A stretch of 64,000 bases of DNA from Gonocerus acuteangulatus (lineage: Eukaryota > Arthropoda > Insecta > Hemiptera > Coreidae). The stretch lies in the NCBI GenBank assembly GCA_946811695.1, contig OX328125.1:104337376-104401375 (forward strand). Reading direction: 5' to 3'. The position numbers and the translations under genes were made by a program. Below, piece by piece: positions 20,131 to 31,169 of this stretch (positions are counted from its first letter, which is position 1; each line of letters starts with the position of its first letter). The notes beneath the pieces were generated by a model. That model was not told the origin of the DNA. It did not search any database and worked only from the letters and a program-made list of their open reading frames with translations.

Positions 20131-21261
20131 AGTTTTTTATATTCATCATTTCGTCCTCTTAGGACACTCTGATTCGTAATGTCAAAATTTGTATGAATAC
20201 CTCACAGCCACAAGAGACGTTAAAATATGAAAACAAAATATAAGTACTCTGGAATGGAAACAATAACAAAAAATCTGTTTGAAAGCTGGTTGGCGGACGT
20301 TAAGAAGAATAAAATACTCGCAGGAATTGTGTCATCTTGGTGCGATTCTATAAAGTTCTTATCCACAGTGTCATTTGGAAAGATTGGAATATACCGAAAT
20401 CATTTGAGACCTTTTTGGTGATTTAGTAAGGTTTTGAAAGGTTACCTACCACAAGCTAAGATTTTTTTTGAGGTGACCTGAGTCCTCATCTCATGAGACT
20501 TTGTCATATGTCACGAGTTCGATTATGACGTTTGGTATGTTTCAGAAATCTCGTTATTCATTTGTTAGTTAGCATGTGTTCAATAGCCAGTCTTTTTTTG
20601 ATACACCATGTATTCTGTCTCGGTATTCCACTCCTAAGTTTTAATTATAAAAAAAAAAAATCATACATTATTAAAAGAAGTTTTGAATTACTTCAAAGAT
20701 GCTGAAGCCTGGATGGATCAGTTGTTAACTGCCTTTGCCGACCTTGTTGAAAGTTTTGTTTGAGTACCTGTGCACCGAAAGTTGCACCACTAAGCTGGGT
20801 TTCGTCGGCTTCATGTTCCCTATCTACATTCCAGGGTTATTGCACAAGTTCTATCTTGTACTAGCTCCAGCGGTCTGCCAATATCTAGGAAGTATTTTAG
20901 GTCAATTTTAAGACCTAACCCATTTCACTTATTCATTTCTATTTTCTGCTTCAAGAACATTTTAGGACTTTAACTACATTCTTACTATGAACGCCATGGT
21001 GCAATAATTTCTTTCTCAAGTGGGCAAAATTTGGGAAAAATCCTTACAGACGGCAGGAATCGAACTCCCGAATGAGAATCCAAGGCTTTAAGCACTTGAC
21101 CACGGGGAGACTCTCCCAAAACTCGTTTCTGTTAATTCAAATCTATTTCTTAACTTTCTTATCCTCAAACATAACCGAAATTTAAATATCGAAGTTCTGA
21201 TAAATTATAAAACATCTGGATACTTTTTGAGCTGAATCCATCGTTTGTGAGCGCCCGAGCC
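19751..21261. repeat. Right arm of the 4.3-kb inverted duplication
   Basis: The reverse complement of 16930-18360, from CCCCAGTCAGAACACTTCTT to CGCTCACAAACG-type sequence ending GCGCCCGAGCC. It is about 80 bp longer than the left arm, mainly because of a SINE insert at about 21018-21125. The sequence 20640-20900 also matches 30840-30890 plus 31783-32040. Confidence 0.88.
21018..21125 (-). mobile_element. tRNA-derived SINE fragment, type G
   Basis: The minus strand reads TCTCCCCGTGGTCAAGTGC (A box), CCTTGGATTCTCATTCGGGA, then AGTTCGATTCCTGCCGTC (B box) and a short body. It is absent from the left arm at the equivalent place (about 17070), so it inserted after the inverted duplication formed, or was lost from the other arm. 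Confidence 0.75.
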
Positions 21262-21770
21262 ACTTTCGTGCCAATGGGCCGGCATGCTCTTTGGCTTTAG
21301 CCACTTTCTTGCCAACGGACCGGCATGCTCTTTGGCTTTAGCCACTTTCGTGCCAACGCGCCGGCATGCTCTTTGGCTTTAGCCACTTTCTTGACAACGG
21401 GCCGGCATGCCCTTTGGCTTTAGCCACTTTCTTGACAACGGGCCGGCATGCCCTTTGGCTTTAGCCACTTTTGTCCCAACGGGTCGGCATGCCCTTTGGT
21501 TTTAGCCACTTTCGTGCCAACGGGCCGGTATGCCCTTTGGCTTTAGCCACTTTCTTGACAACGGGCCGGCATGCCCTTTGGCTTTAGCCACTTTTATCCC
21601 AACGGGTCGGCATGCCCTTTGGTTTTAGCCACTTTTGTGCCAACGGGCCGGCATGCTCTTGGGCTATAGCCACTTTCGTGCCAACGGGCCAGAATGCTCT
21701 TTGGCTTTAGCCACTTTCTTGACAAAGGGCCGGCATGCCCTTTGGCTTTAGCCGTTTATGTGCCAACGGT
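21259..21770. repeat. About 12 x 41-bp minisatellite
   Basis: Units start with GCCACTTTCGTGCCAACGGG and contain CCGGCATGC.CTTTGGCTTTA. Spacing is 41 bp from 21259. Variants CTTGACAACGG and TTGTCCCAACGGGT alternate, which suggests higher-order duplication. The array starts at the very edge of the right palindrome arm. Confidence 0.9.
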
Positions 21771-22267
21771 CAGACATTCCCCATGGACTTATAGCCAGTT
21801 TTGCGTCAAGGCCTTTTCTCCGCTTCGGGATCATTCTGCCTCAACGACCACTCGTATAACTTCTCAAAAAGAAGTGCCTTCGCTATCTCAGCAGACTCTC
21901 TCATCTCGCGTTCGGCTGAGTCCTCTTGGAATTAATTATAGAATTGGATCGATATTACCAAAGGTCGGAGGTAGGAAGATAGATAATGACGATGGAGAGG
22001 GGAGGATTGCTATCAGCTGACACCTCTAGAATAGAAATCGCTTCGTGATGGATCACCAGCCTTATTTGAATATCTAAATAACTAGGACAGGGTGTTCTCT
22101 TCCCAGTTTTACTCAAATACTCATTAATAATAATAAGTCATAATTAGAGGGAATTTTTTCGTAGTAATCGCGTTTTGTCGTGTTTTCTATCGACCTACAT
22201 GAGGAAATCCGTCATATCGCAGAACTCACGACGCAATCCGAAAGTTAACATAAAAACTGTCGACGTT
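21771..22267. other. Unassigned stretch
   Basis: The plus strand is open to 22020 but the frame crosses the 41-bp array and has no recognised domain. Confidence 0.35.
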
Positions 22268-22494
<227 letters not shown>

Positions 22495-24018
22495 GGATGT
22501 ACATTATTTTTCATACCCCTCAGTGATAAGTGTGGTTCTCCCCCCAAAAATTTTTTTGGACACAATTTTCTATTTTATTTTAATTTTATAAGTTGGCATT
22601 AAAATATATATACAATCCTAAATATCCTAATTTTCAACCCTTGTTGGACGATAACTGACCAATTATCACTCGATCAGTTATTCCCGCCAGGCGTCTACCG
22701 GTGCCACTTCTCACCCAGTAAACAGCACGGAGTAAGGATGAGAACGAAGCTGGTCTCCTGTCTCTCTCATACAATAAGCTGTTTCTTACTCCCTACACTG
22801 TTTTTGGTCATTATTATTCCGACAGATGTGCGAATTGAATTCACACGCGTTCATTTTCCAATTAACATGCATTTGGCATTTGCAAATGAAATCAATGAGT
22901 CTCAAGGCCAAACGATGTCTGTGGCTTGGTTTTGGACACGCGGTCTTTTTTCACGGGGTGGCAATTCTCGTGTGGATAAACTAAATATATTGTTCACTCC
23001 ATTGCACTAGGAGATCATTTATTTTTGTTGTTGTTGTCATAATTAGTGATTGAGATATTATTTTAAATGCATTATTTTTGTTTTTTTTTATTTTTTTTAT
23101 TTTTATAGGCCGTCATCGTTACAATATTCTATTTCTCTTTCAGTCATAGACCACATTTCAACTAACTTAGTAATTTTTTCTTTGACTACCAAAATAATCA
23201 CTAGAAATAATAACGTAGGTCAGCTAGTATTTATACACCCACACACACAAACAAAGAGTACTAGGGAACTATAATATATCAAGTGTTGTGTAGGTAATGT
23301 AGTATTGAGTGTTTGTGTGGCCACCGGATTAAACACTAAAAATTTCCTTTATTGTGCACATAAAATAAAGAAAATATTATGACACTGCTAAAAATTTTCT
23401 TTATTTTATGTGACCCTTGTTGTGAGAATTATCTTATAAATAAACACATAGAATCGTATGGAAGCAGTCAACACAAGAATGTTTTAGTAGCTGTGCTTTT
23501 GAGCAGGGGCTCTCTGAGGGCCTAGAAAGGCTTGTGTATATCTTGTCAAGCCTGCTGAATTATTCCATCTGGGGGTTCTTTGAAGATCTTCTACTTATAT
23601 AGATCATTGAAGGAGCCTTTCGGCATCAAAACCCGCTCCGTAAGGCAAGCTTTTGAGTGTAATGTCGTTCTTCGAATTAGTTATTTACAATGGAATGGAT
23701 CTAAAAGAGTTCTCCGCATGTTTATGGGTTTTGCGGTGCTTTCTGAGTTGTGCAGCAATATAATTTATAGACCCTCTGTAAGTTAAACCAGTGGTGTCGC
23801 CGCACAGTGGTGCCGAGAGGGAAAAATCTCCCGAACCGAAGGTGTTCAATCGCGTTTGAACTAAAATTTTTTATATGTCTTTAGCGAACATTTACTTATT
23901 CAGCAGCATTTATGCTAAATTTAGCGCCAATAATACCCATATTAACAGACAAATCCAACTCGCTACACATTAAAATTTAGAATATGGAACCGGCAACTCA
24001 CCCAATGAACACTCACCG
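22495..24018. other. Mostly unique AT-rich stretch
   Basis: No gene recognised. A hairpin lies at 23357-23412: CACATAAAATAAAGAAAAT is matched by its reverse complement after an 18-bp spacer. ORFs at 22738 and 23050 (74-90 codons) have no recognised domain. Confidence 0.4.
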
Positions 24019-24256
24019 CTATAACGATACACCATGAAAACCGGAAGTAGGATTTTTTTTCACGGTTCCAACTGTCTTATTTATTTCAATAGGCCTCCTA
24101 TTGTAAGAAAGCAGGCGATATAACAATTTTGGCCTTAAAGGTAAACCTAATGAGTAGTAGAACATTGCTATAGGTTTAACTCGTAGGCTTCCAGGGTCCG
24201 AGTCATTACAAATATTATAGTCTTCTGGTATTGACCGTGCCACAAACTTCTTTTCC

Positions 24257-24290
24257 GACGTTTCGCTAGTCATACTGCCAGCTTCCTCAG
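24257..24290 (-). ncRNA. Hammerhead-ribozyme-like motif in Penelope-like element
   Basis: The minus strand reads CTGAGGA, A, GCTGG, an eight-base loop, CTAGC, then GAAACGTC. The core boxes CTGANGA and GAAA are intact. Stem II is 5 bp with one G-T pair. The palindrome ACGT followed by C after GAA again matches a minimal stem III with a GTC cleavage site. It lies about 165 bp downstream of the polyprotein stop. Confidence 0.65.
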
Positions 24291-24454
24291 GGCTTAGTCG
24301 TAGAATGAGGATGTTCTTCTAGTTCTCCTGTATAAATACCTGTCTTTGTTTTCCTCCGCGGGCGTAGTCTGCTCTTTCATGTCCCTGATTGGTTGGTCCC
24401 AGTCTTGCTTGATTCTGGTTGGCGGATTCCATCTGGACCGTTGACTGGCTGAAT

Positions 24455-24577
24455 TTAATTTCTTCTTTTTTCTCTACGTTTAATCACCGGATGCCATAAT
24501 TTGCTGAGCTTGTACAAATCTTCTTTGTTAAAATTTTCCGGGCATCTTACTATTTCTTGGGTTGGTGGGTTTCTACT
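24455..24577 (-). pseudogene. Penelope-like polyprotein C-terminal end
   Basis: About 40 codons on the minus strand end at a stop (24455-24457). They read PPTQEIVRCPENFNKEDLYK, then LSKLWHPVIKRREKRRN. The pattern (E)AI.I...NFN.EDG..LS..W.PV is the extreme C-terminus of Penelope-like reverse transcriptase/GIY-YIG proteins. The reverse transcriptase and most of the endonuclease are missing at the 5' break. Confidence 0.7.
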
Positions 24578-24612
24578 GGAACCAACCAACCAGAATCAAG
24601 CAAGACTGGTTA

Positions 24613-24772
24613 TACCACTTATTTTATTCCTGAAAAATTGGGGTTACCCAGGAATTCTTATCTACATATGTAGCTTTTAAAAGAATTTTCTTTTTTGCCA
24701 AAAAGTACCATGAACTTGTAGATATTTGTAATGAAACTTAATTATTTCCTGTTTATTTGGTATAGAAAGAAA
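24613..24772. other. Short unassigned spacer
   Basis: AT-rich sequence between the Penelope-like element and the Helentron-like element. Confidence 0.4.
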
Positions 24773-25960
24773 GTCCGTCACGCAGGAGCTGCACAACTAA
24801 GCACTTTCCTCAGAATTTGGGTAGTGTAGACTGATTTCCAGAACAATTTGCTTAAAATATCCTACATAAATAAAATAAAAACGTGAATAGTTCTCATTTT
24901 GTAATGAGTAACTGATCAATTAATAATTTGCTTCCGGAGTTATGTTTACACATGGTACCTATTACACTTCGTAATAAATACAAAAAACCTCATATTATCG
25001 TATTTTGATCTAACGCAGGAACAGGATACAGTCACTCTAGTGGTAGAAAGCGCTCCTTGCGGCGGCTTTGTGAACCTACGTCTGACGGGCTTTTCTATTA
25101 AAATATATTACAAATTAAACCCCCGCTTTCCGATTGACCGATTCAGCTCATTTCTACAACACTTCTTTCTCATGAGTTACCCACGACGTATACCGCGTTT
25201 CGTTACAATACAGCAGAAATTACGACCGGTATGAGTATATTAAGAATTTGGGTCAGGAGTAAACCCCCCCTTCTAATTTAGTTTATTTTTACAACACATA
25301 TTTACCTGTAGATTACCACTACGAATGCCGAGTTTCGTCGAAATATACCAAAAATCACGGTTGGTAGTGGCGAATTGGTATTGTGGGTCTGGAGTAAACC
25401 CCCCCTCCTAATGAACCGATTTAGTTTATTTTTACAAAACATATTTACCTGTAGATTACCACTATGAATACCGAGTTTCGTCGAAATATACCTAAAATCA
25501 CGGCTGGTAGTGGCGAATTGGTATTGTCGGTCCGGAGTAAACCCCCCCTCCTTATGAACCGATTTAGTTCATTTTTATATCTCACTTTTCTCTCTATATT
25601 ACCACTACGAATACCAAGTTTCGTTGAAATATAACAAATATTACAGCTGAAATGGTCAAATTAGTGTTTTGGGTTATGGGTAAACCCCCCCTTCCGGTGG
25701 ACCGATTTTGGTGGTTAACGAACTCGTTCAATCGTTTGCTAATTGAATGCTATATACCAAGTTTCGTGACGAAAAAACAAAAACTCTGGCCGCTATCGTG
25801 TTAACAGACATATATATATATATATATATATATATAAATTTTAACGGGGGTCATTTTCGGTGTCTACTAGGTAGGATCGATAAAGATTTGAAGAAATTTT
25901 TCAAAAATTCCGTCATGAGTCCAACCTCAATAGCTACTTTCCTTCGGAGGAAAGTGCTAA
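24773..25960 (+). mobile_element. Helentron-like element HINE-A, complete copy
   Basis: The 5' end is GTCCGTCACGCAGGAGCTGC, followed by the subterminal repeat AAGCACTTTCCTC. The interior has about 3.5 diverged units of 115-140 bp (each with GGTTTACTCCGGA-type, ACGAAAC.CGGTAT and a G or C run) and a (TA)n tract at 25809-25836. The 3' end is a hairpin ACTTTCCT-TCGG-AGGAAAGT followed by GCTAA. The 3' strand reads GAGGAAAGTGCTAA, the reverse complement of the 5' subterminal repeat. Asymmetric inverted repeats, a microsatellite core and a 3' hairpin before CTAA fit DINE-1-type Helentron-associated elements. No Rep/helicase is encoded. Confidence 0.7.
25938..25960 (+). other. 3' terminal hairpin of HINE-A
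   Basis: ACTTTCCTTCGGAGGAAAGT forms an 8-bp stem with loop TCGG and is followed directly by GCTAA. This is the equivalent of the hairpin-plus-CTRR terminator of Helitron-type elements. Confidence 0.75.
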
Positions 25961-26023
25961 AAAGGTACTTAGCTCTCTTCTAAGAATAGTTTTACCCAAT
26001 AATGCATGTTTTGAAGTTGTTAT

Positions 26024-26027
<4 letters not shown>

Positions 26028-26085
<58 letters not shown>
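26028..26085. repeat. (TA)n microsatellite
   Basis: A pure TA tract of about 58 bp. Confidence 0.97.
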
Positions 26086-26089
<4 letters not shown>

Positions 26090-26664
26090 CTTAGTCTGAG
26101 AGAAAGGATACGCAGGTTATTATCTAAGAGCGCATGGGTTATACGGTTATTATAGAATCCAAGGGCTTACATTTCACTGTGGCCAAAGGTCCATTTTGTA
26201 TCTGCCTTTGGGGTCGACCGTAATCAGCTTAAGTAGTCAACAAGCCGCTATTCTAGTAACCTTAGGACTTAATCCTATTAAAGCAGCAAGGGATGATGGG
26301 GTCGGTGGGATGTCTATCTAGTTACAAGCCGAGAGATGGGCTTCTTGATAGCTTCATATTTCAAGGGATACCTTATAATGTTTGCATTGTTTGTGTTTTA
26401 TTATGTTTGGTAGGGCGTTAGCTTAGTTTCAATTATATTTATTTTAACTGGTAATCAAAGATCTCAGCAAAATTAAAACTAAATTATCATAAAATATACT
26501 ATTCGTGTAAAGAATTATTAAAAATCATTTTTGTTTTGTCTTGCGACAAACAAAAATGAGATCAAATCGACTCTTTGGTTGAACAACAAAATACTATAAA
26601 CTATCGAATATGCAAATCGGAGCAAAATACGAACCAACAAACATATTGGTACAAGACGAAGTAA
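26086..26664. other. Unassigned stretch
   Basis: No gene or multi-copy element recognised. The pieces AATCGACTCTTTGG and TATCGAATATG near 26560-26610 resemble, in reverse, sequence just right of the mariner (27530-27670). Confidence 0.35.
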
Positions 26665-26666
26665 TA

Positions 26667-27511
26667 CAGGGTGTCTGGTGGCAAATTTATATTTTTAAAT
26701 ACGATTATTTCAAAAAGTAATAAACGGTGCGAAGGGAGGGTGGCGCCGTTGGAAGCATCGATTGTGCGGATTTGTCAGTCACGATGTCGCAGTGGTCGAG
26801 TGAGTATCGCGCGTTCGCTGTGGAGACATTTTTTAAGAGTAATGATTGTTATGTAATTGCTCGTCGTTAATTTGGTTCAAACCATTGCATTGCCCCAGGG
26901 TAAATATATGGTGTGTCTTATCCGCGCATGAGATAATTGGACCATTTTTCTTTCGAAAATTCTCGAGGCCAGGCGACGAATGTGGTGAAAATTATCGACG
27001 CATGATTACGGAATTCTTTTTGCCAAACCTGCGAGCTCATCCGTCGTACTCTTCGCACGCGTGGTTCGAACAGGATGGGGCGACTGCACAAACAGCCAGA
27101 GCTTCGATGAATTCGCTTGTGGAAAATTTCCCCCCAAAACTGATCAATCGCTTTGGGAACATCCACTGGCCACCGAGGTCGCCCGATCTAACTCCCCTGG
27201 ATTCTTTTTATGGGGCTTCCTCAAAGAGAGGGTTTATAATGACAATCCCAAATCTCTTGTGGCTTTAAAGGAAAATATTCGTCGAGAAATCAGCTCAATT
27301 GAACCAAGTTTACTGCAGCGTTTGGTGCAGAACACGAGGCTCCGTTTTGAACAGTGTGTTAAACTCGAAGGAAGGTCTCTGGATGGCATACTCTTTAAAA
27401 AATAAAATCCGCATTTCCATTCTATCATTTAATGCTCTTAATAAAACTTTGTGTCAATTATTACGATTTTTATTTAAGTTTGAAAATATAAATTTGCCAC
27501 CCGACACCCTG
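26667..27511 (+). mobile_element. mariner-type element, internally deleted
   Basis: Terminal inverted repeats of 29 bp begin CAGGGTGTC.GGTGGCAAAT and are flanked by TA (26665-26666 and 27512-27513). The two repeats differ at one position. At 845 bp it is shorter than a full mariner of about 1.3 kb because the middle of the transposase gene is missing. Confidence 0.93.
26784..27405 (+). pseudogene. mariner-family transposase, broken
   Basis: The start ATG at 26784 opens MSQWSSEYRAFAVETFFKSN, the N-terminal helix-turn-helix region, and hits a stop at 26868. After a deletion the frame resumes at IWCVLSAHEIIGPFFF and ENYRRMITEFFLPNLRAHPS, followed by the catalytic segment with FEQDGATAQTARASM and WPPRSPDLTPLD, whose two aspartates are separated by 36 residues. 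A further frameshift gives FLWGFLKERVYNDNP through to LEGRSLDGILFKK and a stop at 27403. The first catalytic aspartate region is frameshifted. The gene therefore carries a stop, a deletion and at least two frameshifts and cannot make transposase. Confidence 0.9.
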
Positions 27512-27513
27512 TA

Positions 27514-28084
27514 TATTAAAAAAAAGGTCTTATTCGATACTTTATTAAAGGCTATTCTAAAGGGGTTAAGAGTTGCTACTATTTACGGCAAGCCGTATCG
27601 TCCAAATTCCAAGAGTAAAGTATCGAATCTTAAAACAAGATTTTTCATATTCGATAGTTTGACATGGCAGTGAGGATATTATAATGATATGCAAAACAGC
27701 TGGATTCGTCAAACCAACAGCAAATTGAGTAGCATCAAAAACACAACGGGTAATACCTTGTGTGATAAAAATCAAAGTCATTTTATCGAATTTATGAATA
27801 CAAAATAAATCGATATTGTTTAATTATTTATTTCATAAGTTTTCAACCAAAAAAAAAAGAATCCTTTGAACCAAAAATGGCAGTGTTGTGTCTGACGTAC
27901 GGAAATCCTCTTCTTTCACGGGCGATAATCTGGAGGCGGCAATTTTTAATCTTGAACAAAAAACCAAAATTATTTTGAAATAAGAAGGTAAAATCTAGTA
28001 CGTACGGGTTTAAAGTACATAATATTAATTTCTCAATAAATGGAGAACAATTCTTTATTTTCTAGTAAAAAATCCATCGAAAAT
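27514..28084. other. Unassigned stretch
   Basis: AT-rich DNA. A 71-codon minus-strand ORF at 27566-27781 has no recognised domain. Confidence 0.4.
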
Positions 28085-28985
28085 CTATATATATATAAAT
28101 CACGTGACTGCCTGTTTGTTCGTTTGTCTGTTCATCCGTTTGTCTGTTTGTTCCTTATACAAATCAACACCGTTTGACCGATTTTGACCAAACTTGGAAC
28201 ACTGGTAGGTCATGATACGGGGTCTGCCATAGACTAGATCAAAAACCTCTACCAGCTGTCTGCCTGTATGTTTGTTCTTTTACAAATCGACACTCTTCCT
28301 CCGATTGTGACCAAACTTAGCACACAGGTAGGTCGTGATGCGGGGAGTGCCATAGACTAGGTCAAAAATGTCTACCAGCTGCCTGTCTGCATGTTTGTTC
28401 CTTATACGAATCCACACCGTTTGACTGATTTTGACCAAACATGGCACACATGTAGGTATTGTTACGATAAGTGTCATAGGCTAGGTCAAAAGCGTCTACC
28501 AGCTTTCTGTCTGTATGTTTGTTTCTTTACAAATCCACACCGTTCGGCCCATTTTGACCAAACGTGGCACACATGTAGGTATTGATACGATGGGTGTCAT
28601 AGGCTAGGTCAAAAGCGTCTACCAGCTTTCTGTCTGTATGTTTGTTTCTTTAAAAATCCACACCGTTCGGCCCATTTTGACCAAACATGGCACACATGTA
28701 GGTATTGATACGATGAGTGTCATAGGCTAGGTCAAAAGCGTCTACCAGCTTTCTGTCTGTATGTTTGTTTCTTTACAAATCCACACCGTTCGGCCCATTT
28801 TGACCAAACGTGGCACACATGTAGGTATTGATACGATGAGTGTCATAGGCTAGGCCAAAAGCGTCTACCAGCTTTCTGTCTGTATGTTTGTTTCTTTACA
28901 AATCCACACCGTTTGGCCCATTTTGACCAAACATGGCACACATGTAGGTATTGATACGGGGAGAGTCATTGGCTAGATTAAAATC
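28085..28985 (-). repeat. 115-bp tandem repeat array (array 2)
   Basis: About eight units. Those at 28440-28930 are very similar to one another (CATAGGCTAGGTCAAAAGCG, CTACCAGCTTTCTGTCTG, TTCGGCCCATTTTGACC), whereas the first two are as diverged as in the other arrays. This shows local recent amplification. Confidence 0.9.
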
Positions 28986-29077
28986 GTCTATGACTCACAG
29001 TTCGGAGATCAAGAGTTCGAAACAATGAACCCAAATAGTTACAGATTTGCGTTATTAGATTTAATATTAATTATTTG

Positions 29078-29198
29078 TTAGCACTTTCTTCCGAAGGATA
29101 GTAGCTATTGAGGATGGTCTCATGACGGAATTTTTGAAAAATTTCTTCAAATCTTTATCGATCCTACCTAGTAGATACCGAAAATAACCCCCGTTAAA

Positions 29199-29260
<62 letters not shown>

Positions 29261-30153
29261 CTGTTAACACGATAGCGGCCAGAGTTTTTGTTTTTTCGTC
29301 ACGAAACTTGGTATATAGCATTCAATTAGCAAACGATTGAACGAGTTCCTTAACCACCAAAGTTGGTCCACCCCGAACCCAAAACGCTAATTTGACTATG
29401 TCAGCCGTAATATTTGTTATATTTCAACGAAACGTGGTATTCGTAGTGGTAATATAGAGAGAAAAAAAAATGAACTAAATCGGTACATTAGGAGGGGGGG
29501 GGGGGGGGGGTTTACTCCGGACCCACAATACCAATTCGCCACTACCAGCCGTGATTTTTGCTATATTTCGACGAAACTCGGTATTCGTAGTGGTAATCTA
29601 CAGGTAAATATGTGTTCTAAAAATAAACTAAATCGGTTCATTAGAAGGGGGGGTTTACTCCGGACCCAAATTCCTAATATACTCATACCGGTCGTAATTT
29701 CTGCTGCATTGTTACGAAACGCGGTATACGTCGTGGGTAACTCATGAGAAAGAAGAGTTGTAGAAATGAGCTGAATCGGTCAATCGGAAAGGGGGGGTTT
29801 ACTTTGTAATAAATTTCAATAGAAAAGCCCGCCAGACGTAGGTTCACAAAGCCGCCGCAATGAGCGCTTTCTACAACTAGAGGGACTGTATCCTGTTCCT
29901 GCGTTAGATCAAAATACGATAATATGAGGTTTTTTTGTATTTATTACGTAGTGTAATAGGTACCATCATGTGTAAACATAACTCTGGAAGCAAATTAATA
30001 ATTGATCAGTTACTCATTACAAAATTAAAAGAGAACTATTCATGATTTTATTTTATTTCTGTAGGATATGTTAAGCAAATTGTTCTGGAAAGTAGTCTAC
30101 ACTACCCAAATTCTGAGGAAAGTGCTTAGTTGTGCTGCTCCTGCGTGACGGAC
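29078..30153 (-). mobile_element. Helentron-like element HINE-A, nested copy
   Basis: The minus strand starts GTCCGTCACGCAGGAGC (30153) and ends in the hairpin and GCTAA (29078 as TTAGC). The (TA)n core, here followed by (GT)n, lies at 29199-29261. A G run at 29493-29510 marks one internal unit. The ends agree with those of the 24.8-kb copy, so the element boundaries are supported by a second insertion. Confidence 0.75.
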
Positions 30154-30228
30154 GTTTTTATAATTTATTTTTGCTTTTATAGATGCAGAAAGTAGGTGTA
30201 GCATAGCACGCCGGGTAACAGCTAGTTG

Positions 30229-30549
30229 ATTATAAAATCGTTATAATACAATGAATCGAAACAACCGTACGTATTTTACGAACAAACATAGGCTAATACC
30301 TGATTAAGTAAACATAGTTTGGAGAAAAACAAGTTTAAAATTTAATGTACTGAAATGTTCATTTTTTCCTTTTTTACACGCTTAGTCAAGGAAGGAATTA
30401 GCCCAAATAAAAGGTGGTACAAGAAACCTACATGGTAGTTTTACTCCTTAAGAATGGACACCAGCTACCGTGACAACTTGCGAAAAGAAATTCTATTTGC
30501 TCGACTCTGAATCGGCCACACAAGACTATATAATCAACTTTTTGAATTG
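30229..30549. other. Unassigned stretch
   Basis: AT-rich DNA, no gene recognised. Confidence 0.4.
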
Positions 30550-31131
30550 ACGAATCGAAGTTTGATTACAATGCTGGCTCATCAGATACAGGTACAACCT
30601 TCACTCAACTTTGAGTCATGTATGTTTTCAGAAATATTAATGGGTGTTTGTTGTCAGTGTTGTAGAATATATTTGTTTTTGTGTCATTTTTGTGTTTATT
30701 TATAGGCTGTCATACTCTTATGTCCAGAGTTCGAACTTGACGTTGGCAGATTACATATATCTCGTTTTTTATTCGTCAGGATGTGTTCAATAGTCATGCG
30801 TCTTCCAGTCTGGTTATTCCATCCCTAAGTTGTAATAATAATAAAAAATAAAAATACATTGTTAAATGAAATATTGAATGACTTTAAATAGTCCGAGAGC
30901 CAGTAACAAGAAGTGCTTTATGCACCTTGAAATTTTGCTGTAATGTACCTCTTGGGTAGATAAGAAGGTAAATATGTGTTGGCAAGACTTACCGTGGAAC
31001 ACCAGGTACTGCACATTGGGGAAAAGTGCAAAAAAATATTTCCCGAAAATAGTGTTTTATTCAGAATGTGAAATTAAGACAATTATACAATGAATAATAA
31101 ATATGGCAGACAGTTTTAAGGGGTATAACAC

Positions 31132-31169
<38 letters not shown>

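Larger units (their letters stand above)
24019..24577 (-). mobile_element. Penelope-like element, 3' end with hammerhead-like motif
   Basis: Read on the minus strand: the C-terminal coding end, then GGGACCAACCAATCAGGGAC and TATAAATACC blocks, then a hammerhead-like motif at 24257-24290, then a tail to about 24019. The coding end followed by an LTR-like part with a hammerhead core is the known layout of Penelope-like elements. The left flank at 24585-24612 repeats part of the element (AACCAGAATCAAGCAAGACT), pointing to a rearranged insertion. Confidence 0.75.
28085..30228 (-). repeat. Repeat C, reverse copy with nested HINE-A
   Basis: The right end on the minus strand starts ACTAGCTGTTACCCGGCGTG (30228) and continues TAGCATAG/CTACACC and CTTTCTGCAT as in the 4.4-kb copy. 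The left end is the TATATATA plus GTGATTT terminus with the 115-bp array. A complete HINE-A element (29078-30153) is inserted close to the 5' end. Confidence 0.8.
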
